DNA from: CAVZXS01 sp963779325
GTDB taxonomy: Bacteria > Bacteroidota > Bacteroidia > Chitinophagales > Chitinophagaceae
Length of the DNA: 64,000 nucleotides
Direction: 5' to 3'
NCBI GenBank assembly: GCA_963779325.1
Contig: CAVZXS010000025.1
Coordinates: forward strand, 507,718 to 571,717
The notes below the pieces were generated by a model, which ran no database searches, was not told the origin of the DNA, and saw only the letters and a list, made by a program, of their open reading frames with translations. The position numbers and the translations under genes were made by a program. Positions 36,167 through 44,914 of the stretch are shown in pieces (positions within the stretch are counted from its first letter, which is position 1; every line of letters begins with the position of its first letter).

Positions 36167-36577
36167 TTAATAATCTCTATTGAATCCGCCATTGCCGCGA
36201 TCACGGTTGTAGCCGCCGCCGCTGCCGCCTTTGTTGTAGCCGCCACCGCCGCCGCTGCCACCTTTGTAGCCGCCGCCACCGCCACCGCCGCCAAAGCTGC
36301 GCTTCTTAAAGCCACTTCCGCCGCCGCTGCCTTCAGGCTTAGGACGTGATTCATTTACAACCAAATTACGACCGTCAACTTCAGAATTGTTCAAAGCCGC
36401 GATTGCTGCCTGAGCTTCTTCGTCGTTAGCCATTTCAACAAAGCCAAAGCCTTTGCTGCGCTGGGTAAATTTGTCTGTTACAATCTTGGCCGAAGTTACT
36501 TCGCCGTGTTGTGCAAATAAGTTAGATAAGTCCTGATCTTTCAGGTTCCAACTAAGGTTTCCTACGTAAATGTTCAT
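36167..36577 (-). CDS. RRM RNA-binding protein with glycine-rich tail
   Basis: 136 residues. One RRM at residues 1-82 with RNP2 IYVGNL and RNP1 KGFGFVEM; then a basic/Gly-rich tail (SGGGSGFKKRSFGGGG... YNRDRGNGGFNRDY). This is the small cold-inducible-type RNA chaperone common in Bacteroidota and cyanobacteria. A promoter about 110 bases upstream gives a long 5' leader, as in cold-shock genes. The tail is encoded by near-repetitive GGC/GGT-rich sequence prone to length change. Confidence 0.92.
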   Translation of the reverse strand: MNIYVGNLSWNLKDQDLSNLFAQHGEVTSAKIVTDKFTQRSKGFGFVEMANDEEAQAAIAALNNSEVDGRNLVVNESRPKPEGSGGGSGFKKRSFGGGGGGGGYKGGSGGGGGYNKGGSGGGYNRDRGNGGFNRDY

Positions 36578-36687
36578 TTTGAGAAATTTTAAAAAAATAA
36601 AAAAGTGCCAACAGTAAACAGTAACCGGAGAACATTTACACCGAAACGCTCAGGACTTGTAGAACTGAAAAGAACACCAATACGCAG

Positions 36688-36720
36688 CAAAACTAAAGTA
36701 TTTATCGGAATATCATCAAA
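36688..36720 (-). promoter_or_regulatory. Promoter of the RRM-protein gene
   Basis: On the minus strand, TTTG at 36717-36720, 21 bases, then TAGTTTTG at 36688-36695. This fits the Bacteroidota consensus with a slightly long spacer and predicts a leader of about 100 nt before the ATG at 36577. Confidence 0.5.
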
Positions 36721-36807
36721 ATCTTTCTTTGAAAACCTTTAGGGTAGTGGGTTTGCCCGAAATAGACAGGTAATAATACCTCACCGGATGTGCCGAAAAA
36801 CAAAAAT

Positions 36808-36832
36808 CCCTGTAGCAGTTACAGCTACAGGG
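36808..36832 (-). terminator. Terminator of the rpsF-rpsR-rplI operon
   Basis: Perfect 9-bp stem CCCTGTAGC/GCTACAGGG with a 7-base loop and a T-rich run on the minus strand, 28 bases after the rplI stop. Confidence 0.8.
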
Positions 36833-36859
36833 GTTTAAATCAATTATTTACAAGATCAC

Positions 36860-37306
36860 TTATTCAGCAGATACTTCAAAATCTACATCAACTGCTTTGC
36901 CGGCGCCAAAATCAATATGCGCTTTGTAGGCTCCCGCTTCTTTTACGTCATCAGGTATGGTTATTTTTTTACGATCTATCTCATAACCTTTCTGATCGCG
37001 GATAGCCCGGCTTATTTGTAAGGAAGTGACACTGCCAAAAATCTTACCGCTGGTACCAATCTTAGCGCCTACTTTCAACGGAGCTTCCGTTAATTTAGCT
37101 ACTACGATATTAAATTCAGCCAATAATTTTTCTTCTTTCTTACGCTGTACTTTCTGTTTCTCTTCCAGCTGCTTCATATTACCGGGGCTGGCTTCTATGG
37201 CCATCTTCTGCGGTATTAAGTAATTACGTGCATAGCCGTTTTTTACTTTTACCACTTCGTTTTTACCACCCAGTGTATCTACGTCTTGAATTAATATAAT
37301 GTCCAT
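36860..37306 (-). CDS. rplI: 50S ribosomal protein L9
   Basis: 148 residues from the ATG at 37306 (a GTG 18 bases upstream gives MVKLKT but is not family-like). MDIILIQDVDTLGGKNEVVKVKNGYARNYLIPQKMA is the L9 N-terminal domain, followed by the connecting helix and the C-terminal domain beginning GAKIGTSGKIFGSVTSLQ. It is last in the rpsF-rpsR-rplI operon. A palindromic repeat separates it from rpsR. Confidence 0.95.
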   Translation of the reverse strand: MDIILIQDVDTLGGKNEVVKVKNGYARNYLIPQKMAIEASPGNMKQLEEKQKVQRKKEEKLLAEFNIVVAKLTEAPLKVGAKIGTSGKIFGSVTSLQISRAIRDQKGYEIDRKKITIPDDVKEAGAYKAHIDFGAGKAVDVDFEVSAE

Positions 37307-37331
37307 TGTTTTAAGTTTTACCACCCCAATA

Positions 37332-37367
37332 CCGGCACGTGCCGGACTGTCTCCGCCAATCGGCGGA
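37332..37367. repeat. Palindromes between rpsR and rplI
   Basis: CCGGCACGTGCCGG (37332-37345) is a perfect 14-bp palindrome; TCCGCCAATCGGCGGA (37352-37367) is a 6-bp stem with a 4-base loop. The second resembles the TCCGCCGATCGGTGGA element before scoB at 51721. They lie inside the ribosomal operon and may reduce read-through to rplI. Confidence 0.5.
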
Positions 37368-37382
37368 TTAGAGTGAGGTTAT

Positions 37383-37646
37383 TTACTTTAATAAATCTGT
37401 TACGTAAGGCAATAATGCCATCTGGCGTGCTTTCTTCACCGCATCAGAAACTTTGCGCTGAAATTTCAGGCTGTTTCCGCTAAGGCGACGGGGCAATAAC
37501 TTACCCTGCTCGTTCAGAAATTTTTTCAGAAACTCTACATCCTTGTAATCAATGTAGTGAATGCCATACTTTTTAAAACGACAGAATTTTTTAGCTCTCT
37601 TGTCATTTTTAATGGCGGTCAGGTATTTTATTTCGTTTTTTGCCAT
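37383..37646 (-). CDS. rpsR: 30S ribosomal protein S18
   Basis: 87 residues. The S18 signature is visible: FCRFKKYGIHYIDYKDVEFLKKFLNEQGKLLPRRLSGNSLKFQRKVSDAVKKARQMALLPYVTDLLK. It is second in the operon, 4 bases after rpsF. Binds S6 and 16S rRNA in the platform of the small subunit. Confidence 0.96.
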   Translation of the reverse strand: MAKNEIKYLTAIKNDKRAKKFCRFKKYGIHYIDYKDVEFLKKFLNEQGKLLPRRLSGNSLKFQRKVSDAVKKARQMALLPYVTDLLK

Positions 37647-37650
37647 TGTA

Positions 37651-38007
37651 TTAAGCCTCCACTGCTTTTTCGTTACCTGTTTTTACACCACTTCTCTTTC
37701 TCGTATTGTACTCGACGGCGTATTTATCGAGTTTTGTACAAAGGTGACGGAGTACACTCTCATCACGCAGCAGCTGAATTTTCAGCTTCTCATTGAAGTC
37801 GGATGGCGCAGAATATTCCATCACCCAGTATAAACCTGTGGTTTTTTTCTGAATGGGATACGCCAGTGATTTCAGTCCCCATGGGTTATCGTGCATAATT
37901 GCTCCGCCATTGTCTTTCACAAGGCCGGCAAATTTTTTCTGCGCCGCTTTAAATTCGTCGTCAGATAGCACAGGGGTAAAAATCACCATCAATTCGTAGT
38001 TGTTCAT
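37651..38007 (-). CDS. rpsF: 30S ribosomal protein S6
   Basis: 118 residues. NNYELMVIFTPVLSDDEFKAAQKKF is the S6 N-terminus; LAYPIQKKTTGLYWVMEYSAP and LRDESVLRHLCTKLDKYAVEYN complete the ferredoxin-like fold. It forms a heterodimer with S18, the next gene. It is first in the operon; a -7 element TATCTTTG lies 61 bases upstream on the minus strand. Confidence 0.95.
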   Translation of the reverse strand: MNNYELMVIFTPVLSDDEFKAAQKKFAGLVKDNGGAIMHDNPWGLKSLAYPIQKKTTGLYWVMEYSAPSDFNEKLKIQLLRDESVLRHLCTKLDKYAVEYNTRKRSGVKTGNEKAVEA

Positions 38008-38067
38008 TTCCCTGATTTGTTAGTTAAATAAAATTGTTTCGTTCCGCAGCTTTTGGCTACGGGGCGG

Positions 38068-38075
38068 CAAAGATA
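38068..38075 (-). promoter_or_regulatory. -7 element of the ribosomal operon
   Basis: TATCTTTG on the minus strand matches TAnnTTTG exactly and predicts a leader of about 50 nt. No TTTG is found at the ideal 19-base distance, so the -33 part is weak. Confidence 0.45.
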
Positions 38076-38152
38076 GGGGATTGAGCCCAAAAGCCCGAAG
38101 GATAAGAAAGAAATTTAGGTCTTCGCTTAAGTGTTTTTCAGTTAAAATTGCA

Positions 38153-38250
38153 CCGCCCCCGCCCGTTCCGTTCGGGCGGGCTTCAGGGCGGTGATAGCAA
38201 TTGCTTTGTAATGTTGGCTTTAGCCAAATTGTTTTTTTGGCTAAAGCCAA
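38153..38250. repeat. Palindrome-rich intergenic region upstream of rpsF
   Basis: Inside a 440-base non-coding gap (38008-38447): nested stem CCGCCC...CGCCCG/CGGGCG...GGGCGG at 38153-38191; two palindromes TTGGCTTTAGCCAA (38214-38227) and TTGGCTAAAGCCAA (38237-38250) separated by nine bases. The rest of the gap shows no gene. The second type is a familiar dispersed Bacteroidota repeat. Confidence 0.5.
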
Positions 38251-38397
38251 TACAACTTTTCAACATTTTATCCTTGGCCTGAAGGGCAAGGCAATTGACC
38301 CCCCTTCACTTAATGACATTGTGGGGCAGCCTTTCAGCTTTTGTATTTCTATTCTGCATTTGCGAAACGGCTTATTGATTTGCGGTACCCTAACAAA

Positions 38398-38425
38398 GAA
38401 GCCTCCTGAAAAATCGGGAGGCTTC
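38398..38425. terminator. Terminator after the extracellular nuclease gene
   Basis: Perfect 9-bp stem GAAGCCTCC/GGAGGCTTC with loop containing TGAAAAATC. It is nearly the same hairpin as the one at 46618-46645. Located 23 bases past the minus-strand stop. Confidence 0.75.
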
Positions 38426-38447
38426 CGAAAAACTAAAATGGTTTTTC

Positions 38448-41400
38448 TTATTGCTTAATAAATTTCTGCAGGGTCACTGTTCCGTCAGCGGCAATAATCT
38501 TAAGCATAAATAGTCCCGATGATAATGCGCTGATATCAACCGGCGTTACTTGCGAAGTGGCAGTTATTTTTCTTTTAATCAGTAAGCGGCTCTGCATATC
38601 ATAAATTTCAGCATCCGCTGTTAGTCCGTTTGCATTATCAACCGCAATATTGATTATGCGCTTAGCCGGGTTAGGATAAACACTGTACAAATTGTTATTA
38701 TCAAAATTAACCCGACGTACGGCGGAATATTCAAATTTATTATCAATATCAACCATTTTCAGCCTGTATAGATTCACGCCTTTTCCCGGATTCATATCAA
38801 TCGCACTATAATTAACGGCAACTGATGAATTGCCCGCTGCTTTTACAGCAGTAACAGGTTTATAATTTATACCATCAACAGATATTTCAATTATAAATTC
38901 TTTTGTATTTACTTCCTGTGCGGTAGCCCATTTTAGTTTTGCTTTAGTACCGTCTTTTACAACAGTAAAATCTGTAAGTGAAACAGGCAGCGTTGCAGAA
39001 ATATTAAAACCGATTAATACAGCATCATGATCTGATGATCTCCAGGGAGAAACGGAATAATTGCTTGCCCAGTTATTTATTACATCCCCGCCACCGGTAT
39101 TTATCGCATCGTTATAATCAAGGTATTCAGGTTCTACGGAATTGGTATTCCATTTTGCAATACCTGTTACGGCACCAAACAATGAATTGCTTACGATGGC
39201 ATGATCCAATGCGCCTACCTGTCCGGCAAAAAGATACGAATAATCAGTTGCTGCACTTAGTACACTGTAGTTACCCGCTCTTAATACATCCATAGGGTCT
39301 TCTTCGTAGTAAGCATTGTAATCGCCAACGCTTATAATTCTGTCTGTCGTTGAAGTTGTAACTACGGTTGTATTTATAAAATTGATAAGTTCTGCCGATT
39401 GTAATTTTCTGCGGTTGTTGTAACAGGATTGCCCGTCATTCTGATCAAGATCGGCGCCTGCGGCAGCCCCGCAACCTTTCGATTTAAAATGATTCACAAT
39501 AAAATTAAACAGTTTGTTTGTAGCTAACATGTTAAACGTATGTGCCAACGGCGGTCTGTCGAAAACAGCATTGGAACTAAGCATAGGAGATCCTACGGGT
39601 GCTACAACTGCCGATTTGTATATAATAGCGCAGCGTATTTCATCGGAGCTGTTAGTCTGGATAGCGGCACCATCATTAATGAAACTGTATGTACCCGCAC
39701 CCATAAAGGCATTTAAACCGGTTACTAAATCCTGTATTGCTGAGTTGGCGCCTGTTCCATCGTTTTCTATTTCAATTAAACCCACCAGGTCCGCGTTTAA
39801 TTGTGCAATCGCAATGATAATTTTATCACGTTGACGTGTGAACTCTACTGATGAATGTGCTCCTCTTGTTGTAGGAAAACCGGCGCCAAGACCATCGCCG
39901 TTAAAATAATTGAGTACGTTGAAGCTTGCTACTTTCAGGTTACCGCCGCCAACCCCCGGTACCGCAGGTCTGGCAGCATGTGTAAATACAGGCGGCGCTG
40001 TTGTAACAGGTTGTACACGATAGTTAGAAAACCCGAATCCCAAAATGCCTGTCAGGTTATCAATAGTGCTTCCTACACGTAACGTATTGTTGTTGGCTGC
40101 ATCTACATATGGCGGTAAGGTTGGTAATGTGCCTCGTCCGTCATCCAGTAAAATAGTACGTAAGTTATTACTTGCAATCAGTGCATTAACTGCCGCAACG
40201 TTTGACGTACCTGTTGAACTTGTTCCTGAAGCAGGACTATCATTCGGATCAACCAATTGAGTAGGTTGATAAATCAACCCGCCGGCAGATAAACGTGCCT
40301 CGCCAAAAGTACCTACGCCATCATTGTTTGTCACGGTTAATGTGCCCGGGAAACGAACAATCATGCCTTCGTATTTTTCAAAATCAGCGGTTGCCGTTAC
40401 AGGCAATGTAATATCAATTGCTGTCGGCAGCGGATTGCCGTTGCTGAGTATGGTTACTGTCGGGCTGCTGAATACAGCTTGGTTAAATGAAGGGGTAACT
40501 CCATTCTCTTGTACCGTACCTGTTACTCTAACCAAATCACCTACAGCAACAGCAGTTGCAGATACTACAAAAATTCCTTCGGAGGTATTGGGGTCAGCAT
40601 CAGCGTCTGCATTTTCTTCCTGTATATAAAACCCGGCCGGGCTGAGAGTCGGATATATCCCTGTTACAATAGCTTCTGCTGTAAATGTACCGGCTGTGGC
40701 GGCAGCACCCGTTCCTTGTATAGAGTGAATCGGGGAAGATTCATTATCAATAATGGTGATGGATGAAGAAGCATTACCGAGTGTATACGGAGCCAATGGA
40801 TTTGATATCGTCATTACCACAGGTTCCGAGCCTTCACTTAATGCGTCATCAACCGGCGTGATGGTAACAGTAACGGATGAAACACCGACCGGAACAGTAA
40901 TAGTTCCGCTTGTTGCTGATAAAGATGCAGGAGTTACGCCTGTCGCAGGCGCAGATGTAAGTGCAGCACCGTAGTCAGTTGTAAATGTAGCATTGTCTGC
41001 AATAGGTAAATTGTAGTCCAGTGTTGTAATTCCTGTTGTGGCAGGGGTAAAATTAATTGTGAAACTTCCGTTTGAACCGCCTTCAGTTGCATTGGTACCG
41101 GAAGCAATGGAAACTACACTTGCTCCTGTAGAAATCGCAGTAACCGTTAAATTGTCGATACTTATTTTAGGTCTTGAACCGGTAGTACCACCCACTCCGT
41201 TATGATAATAAAAACGAAGACGTGCATTTGCATTATTATTAAATGCAGCAGGCAAAGCAATATTCGTAATGCTTCCCGAAGTAAGAACGTTATTTGTAAA
41301 ATTTAAAACCTGAGCAGTAGTCAATTCGGTAAAAGCAACGCCATCTGTCGAGTAATAAACCCGAAGCGAACCATTTCTGTTCCCGGTACTGTTATTCACA

Positions 41401-41792
41401 GAAGCCCAATCAAAACTGAGGGTGCCTGCATTTACTGTTGTAAAATCCATCAAAACATCGAAAGCAGCAGAACTTGTGTTATCGGTCGCACCTGTAGAAA
41501 GAAGAACAATATTCTGAGTTCCCTTTTGAACTCCGCCTGAAGTGCCTGTTGTAAAAGTAGCTGAAGAAGTTGTAATGCGAACTCCATCAGGAATAGAACC
41601 TGTTGCATTTGCGAGTACTGCTGCAAAACGATTGGCTCCAATTCCGGCAGTAAAATTATTTGTCCAGTTGGCTATATCCGCAAAATTTTCAGTGTAAGTT
41701 AAACCCGGTTGAGAAGCCATCGGAACCGGACTTTGAGCATTCAAAAAAGTAGAAAAGAAAAAAAATGAAACGAGTGCGTAGATATTTTTCAT
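38448..41792 (-). CDS. ExeM/NucH-family extracellular endonuclease with T9SS sorting domain
   Basis: 1114 residues from the ATG at 41792, which opens a signal peptide (MKNIYALVSFFFFSTFLNAQ); the longer frame to 41849 is not favoured. Order: N-terminal beta-sandwich, Calx-beta-like region (TEGGSNGSFTINF ... SEGSEPVVMTI), OB-like segment, EEP nuclease domain (LKVASFNVLNYFNGDG, LVGLIEIENDG, SVGDYNAYYEEDP, SDHDAVLIGF), and a C-terminal T9SS type A sorting domain (NLYSVYPNPAKRIINIAV ... FMLKII...LQKFIKQ). It should degrade extracellular DNA after T9SS export. A TACATTTG -7-like element lies on the minus strand at 41811-41818. Confidence 0.9.
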   Translation of the reverse strand: MKNIYALVSFFFFSTFLNAQSPVPMASQPGLTYTENFADIANWTNNFTAGIGANRFAAVLANATGSIPDGVRITTSSATFTTGTSGGVQKGTQNIVLLSTGATDNTSSAAFDVLMDFTTVNAGTLSFDWASVNNSTGNRNGSLRVYYSTDGVAFTELTTAQVLNFTNNVLTSGSITNIALPAAFNNNANARLRFYYHNGVGGTTGSRPKISIDNLTVTAISTGASVVSIASGTNATEGGSNGSFTINFTPATTGITTLDYNLPIADNATFTTDYGAALTSAPATGVTPASLSATSGTITVPVGVSSVTVTITPVDDALSEGSEPVVMTISNPLAPYTLGNASSSITIIDNESSPIHSIQGTGAAATAGTFTAEAIVTGIYPTLSPAGFYIQEENADADADPNTSEGIFVVSATAVAVGDLVRVTGTVQENGVTPSFNQAVFSSPTVTILSNGNPLPTAIDITLPVTATADFEKYEGMIVRFPGTLTVTNNDGVGTFGEARLSAGGLIYQPTQLVDPNDSPASGTSSTGTSNVAAVNALIASNNLRTILLDDGRGTLPTLPPYVDAANNNTLRVGSTIDNLTGILGFGFSNYRVQPVTTAPPVFTHAARPAVPGVGGGNLKVASFNVLNYFNGDGLGAGFPTTRGAHSSVEFTRQRDKIIIAIAQLNADLVGLIEIENDGTGANSAIQDLVTGLNAFMGAGTYSFINDGAAIQTNSSDEIRCAIIYKSAVVAPVGSPMLSSNAVFDRPPLAHTFNMLATNKLFNFIVNHFKSKGCGAAAGADLDQNDGQSCYNNRRKLQSAELINFINTTVVTTSTTDRIISVGDYNAYYEEDPMDVLRAGNYSVLSAATDYSYLFAGQVGALDHAIVSNSLFGAVTGIAKWNTNSVEPEYLDYNDAINTGGGDVINNWASNYSVSPWRSSDHDAVLIGFNISATLPVSLTDFTVVKDGTKAKLKWATAQEVNTKEFIIEISVDGINYKPVTAVKAAGNSSVAVNYSAIDMNPGKGVNLYRLKMVDIDNKFEYSAVRRVNFDNNNLYSVYPNPAKRIINIAVDNANGLTADAEIYDMQSRLLIKRKITATSQVTPVDISALSSGLFMLKIIAADGTVTLQKFIKQ

Positions 41793-41988
41793 GCAAGTTA
41801 ATTTAGGCGCCAAATGTATAGCTATTGCCCGTTTCAACTTGTTTTTCAATTTGAATTATTTATTAACAAATGTGTGTGCGGAAAAAGAAGGCGGGAAAGT
41901 ATATGAAGTAAATAAAGTAATAGTGAAATAACCGCAGGATAAAAAATACAGAGAGTTGACTGCCGGCAACAATTATTAGTCAAGTAAA

Positions 41989-43686
41989 TCAATTACTTAA
42001 TTTAAAATCCACCACCCGCAATTGCAAACTCTTTTCCCCGTTCCACTCATTCTCATCTATTTTGAAAATTATGTCAACAGGAGCTTTTGTTTGCAACAGG
42101 TGAAATTTATCGGCCATACTGAAGCCTATTCCAGTTAGTGTAATATCATCTTTGCGAAGTACAAAACGTAAATGCAGTTCTTTTACAATTTTTGAAAAAC
42201 CGGTATCCGTTACATTGCGTACTATAAATTGCGGCCGCATATTTTCCGGCCCGAAAGGTTCCATTTGGTTGATTATATTAAAGAACGGCTGCGTAATATC
42301 TTTAAAAGAAATTTCAGCATCAATAATTTCTTCGGGTACTAAAAGATCATCGCTGATGGTAGACGAAACAACGGATTCAAATTTTTCGCGAAAAGCATCT
42401 ACCTGATCTAATTCCAATGTCATGCCCGCGGCTGCAAAGTGACCGCCGTAACCCAATAAATGTTCACGACAGGCATGTACAGCCTCATATAAATTAAAAC
42501 CCGGCACACTGCGGGCACTGCCCGCGGCATAGTCGCCGCTCTTGGTAAGTACAATAGTAGGTCTGTAAAATTGTTCTATTACTCTTGAAGCTACAATACC
42601 TACTACTCCCTTATGCCAATGCGGTTGAAAAACGACGGTCGATTTTCTTTTTAACCAGTCTTTGTTATTTCTTATTAATGACAATGCTTCTTCGGTAATA
42701 TTGCTGTCCGCTTCTTTCCTGTCGGTATTATCGCTGTGCAGCATTTCGGCATATTCCAATGCTTCAGTATAATTTTCGGCAATAAACATTTGCACCGCTT
42801 TTCTCGCATCATCCATCCGGCCCGCTGCATTTACCCGCGGCGCAATGATGAATACCAAATTAGTTATCAGCAATTCTTTTTTTTGCCCACCCAGAAAGCA
42901 AAGCGCTTTGATCCCTTTGTTAGGATTTTCATTCGCCTTCTTTAAACCGTAATATGCCATGATTCTGTTTTCACCGGTCATGGGTACTATATCAGCAGCA
43001 ATGGCTGTCGCCAGCAAATCAATATTTTCAAAAATAAATTCATCGGGCAGGTTTAATTTTTCTGCCAATGCAGATATTAATTTAAAGCCCACACCGCAAC
43101 CGCACAGTTCTTTATAAGGATAATTACAATCTGTTTGTTTGGGATTAAGAATAGCAATGGCAGGCGGCAACTCTGCATCGGGTAAATGATGGTCGCAAAC
43201 TATAAAATCAATACTTAATTCTTTTGCATAAGTAATTAAATCAACAGACTTGATACCGCAGTCGAGTGAAATGATTAGTGTAAAATTATTTTCTTTGGCA
43301 AAATCAATTCCCGCTTTACTTACTCCATAGCCTTCGCGGTAGCGGTGGGGTATATAAAAATCTAAATTGGAATGTATTTTTTTCAGGAACTGATACATAC
43401 ACGCTACGGAAGTAGTACCGTCTACATCGTAATCGCCAAACACTAAAATTTTTTCCTGTTGTTCAATAGCTGCAATAATTCTTTCCGTCGCTTTGTCCAT
43501 GTCTTTCATCAGCCACGGGCTGTGCAGGTCGGTCAACTGGGGTCTGAAATAGTTTTTGGCTTCATCAAATGAAACGATTCCGCGTTGCGCCAATATTTGA
43601 CAAATGACGGGATGTATTTTTAATGATTGTTGCAGCGTATCAACAATAGCCGGGTCGGCTGATAATATTTTCCATCTTTTTTCCAT
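41989..43686 (-). CDS. recJ: Single-stranded-DNA-specific exonuclease RecJ
   Basis: 565 residues. DHH-family motifs: VFGDYDVDGTTS, ISLDCGIKS, CDHHLPDAELPP and PRVNAAGRMDDARKA; the C-terminal DHHA1 motif GYGGHFAAAGMTLE is present. RecJ degrades single-stranded DNA 5' to 3' in recombination and mismatch repair. Length and motifs are normal. Confidence 0.95.
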   Translation of the reverse strand: MEKRWKILSADPAIVDTLQQSLKIHPVICQILAQRGIVSFDEAKNYFRPQLTDLHSPWLMKDMDKATERIIAAIEQQEKILVFGDYDVDGTTSVACMYQFLKKIHSNLDFYIPHRYREGYGVSKAGIDFAKENNFTLIISLDCGIKSVDLITYAKELSIDFIVCDHHLPDAELPPAIAILNPKQTDCNYPYKELCGCGVGFKLISALAEKLNLPDEFIFENIDLLATAIAADIVPMTGENRIMAYYGLKKANENPNKGIKALCFLGGQKKELLITNLVFIIAPRVNAAGRMDDARKAVQMFIAENYTEALEYAEMLHSDNTDRKEADSNITEEALSLIRNNKDWLKRKSTVVFQPHWHKGVVGIVASRVIEQFYRPTIVLTKSGDYAAGSARSVPGFNLYEAVHACREHLLGYGGHFAAAGMTLELDQVDAFREKFESVVSSTISDDLLVPEEIIDAEISFKDITQPFFNIINQMEPFGPENMRPQFIVRNVTDTGFSKIVKELHLRFVLRKDDITLTGIGFSMADKFHLLQTKAPVDIIFKIDENEWNGEKSLQLRVVDFKLSN

Positions 43687-43743
43687 TTACCAAATCTGCG
43701 AATATTTTGTTGAGCTGTTTTTTTGCCGGGTTTAACTTGTTGC

Positions 43744-44706
43744 TTAGTATTTTCTGTCAACCACATAGTTTACCAAATCAAGAAGCCCCGTTCTTATTTC
43801 ACCGTCCGGGAAAGACTGAAGAACGGCAATCGCTTCCTGTTTGTATTCATTCATTTTTTTTACTGCGTATTCTATACCGCCTGCTTCCTGTACTTTGTCC
43901 AGCACAAACTTTATTTTTTCTTTATCCTTATTATTATTTTTTACTATGTAAATAATCTTACGCCGGGTTACAGGGTCAATATTGTTTAAAGTATAAATAA
44001 GCGGAAGTGTCAACTTTTTTTCTTTTATATCATTGCCGGTCGGTTTACCCACATTATCATTGGCATAGTCAAACAGGTCGTCTTTAATTTGAAAAGCAAC
44101 CCCCGTTTTCTCCCCAAACAATCTCAGTTTTTCAGTGGTGGCTTCATCTTTACTTGTACTCCAGGCGCCGGCGCCGCAGGCCGATGCCAATAAAGAAGCA
44201 GTTTTGTTTTTTATAATATCAAAGTAAATATCTTCTTTAAGATTGAGCTTTCGGGCTTTTTCTAATTGAAGCAGCTCGCCTTCGCTCATTTTTCTTACCG
44301 CATCAGAAAGAATGTGCAGTATTTTATAATCGTTATTATCGAGAGATAATAAAAGCCCCTTTGCCAGCAGGTAATCGCCTATCAAAACCGAGGCTTTTGT
44401 TTTCCATAAAGCGTAAACTGAAAAAAATCCACGTCTTTCCATCGAGTCGTCCACCACATCATCATGAATAAGTGTGGCGGTATGCAGCATTTCTACCAGC
44501 GAGGCGGCCCGGTAGGTAGAATCATTTATCTCGCCGCAGAGTTTGGCCGACAAAAAAACGAACATGGGTCGCAGTTGCTTCCCCTTTCTTTTTACCATAA
44601 ACCGGGTTATATGGTCCAGCAGCGGGGCCTTGCTGCGAATAGCCTCCTTGAACTTTACTTCAAAGTTTTTCAGTTCATCTTTTATTAAATGAGCGGGCAG
44701 TTGCAT
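43744..44706 (-). CDS. Polyprenyl (isoprenyl) diphosphate synthase
   Basis: 320 residues from the ATG at 44706 (the longer frame to 44760 lacks family residues). First aspartate-rich motif LIHDDVVDDSMERRG, second FQIKDDLFDYANDN; GKQLRPMFVFLSAK and LIGDYLLAKGL also match. It elongates prenyl diphosphates, most likely for menaquinone side chains or lipid carriers; chain length cannot be read with confidence. Confidence 0.92.
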   Translation of the reverse strand: MQLPAHLIKDELKNFEVKFKEAIRSKAPLLDHITRFMVKRKGKQLRPMFVFLSAKLCGEINDSTYRAASLVEMLHTATLIHDDVVDDSMERRGFFSVYALWKTKASVLIGDYLLAKGLLLSLDNNDYKILHILSDAVRKMSEGELLQLEKARKLNLKEDIYFDIIKNKTASLLASACGAGAWSTSKDEATTEKLRLFGEKTGVAFQIKDDLFDYANDNVGKPTGNDIKEKKLTLPLIYTLNNIDPVTRRKIIYIVKNNNKDKEKIKFVLDKVQEAGGIEYAVKKMNEYKQEAIAVLQSFPDGEIRTGLLDLVNYVVDRKY

Positions 44707-44809
44707 GATTTTTAAGGCTGACAAGATACGTATCCAAAATTTAATTAGGCCGCAATGCAACGAAAGTATACCTTTAATTGACTAAGTATCAAAAATATAA
44801 GGCAGGAAA

Positions 44810-44842
44810 ATTACCAAATAATTAATATAAAAATTTGGTAAT
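44810..44842. promoter_or_regulatory. Inverted repeat overlapping the -33 region of the OmpA-family gene
   Basis: Perfect 10-bp inverted repeat ATTACCAAAT (44810-44819) and ATTTGGTAAT (44833-44842) with a 13-base AT spacer. The right arm contains the TTTG of the predicted -33 element, so a bound protein would compete with RNA polymerase. Confidence 0.4.
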
Positions 44843-44864
44843 TGATCGTCAATATATATTTTTG
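44834..44864 (+). promoter_or_regulatory. Promoter of the OmpA-family gene
   Basis: TTTG at 44834-44837, exactly 19 bases, then TATTTTTG at 44857-44864: a full match to TTTG-N19-TAnnTTTG. The start codon is 50 bases downstream. Confidence 0.7.
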
Positions 44865-44914
44865 CTATTGTTTAGGACACTATTTCTCGTTTTCAAAAAA
44901 TTTAATTCTTAGTT

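Noticed and set aside
36089..36349. Ala-rich frames opposite the RRM gene
   Set aside because: They are the complement of the glycine-rich tail codons and arise from composition only.
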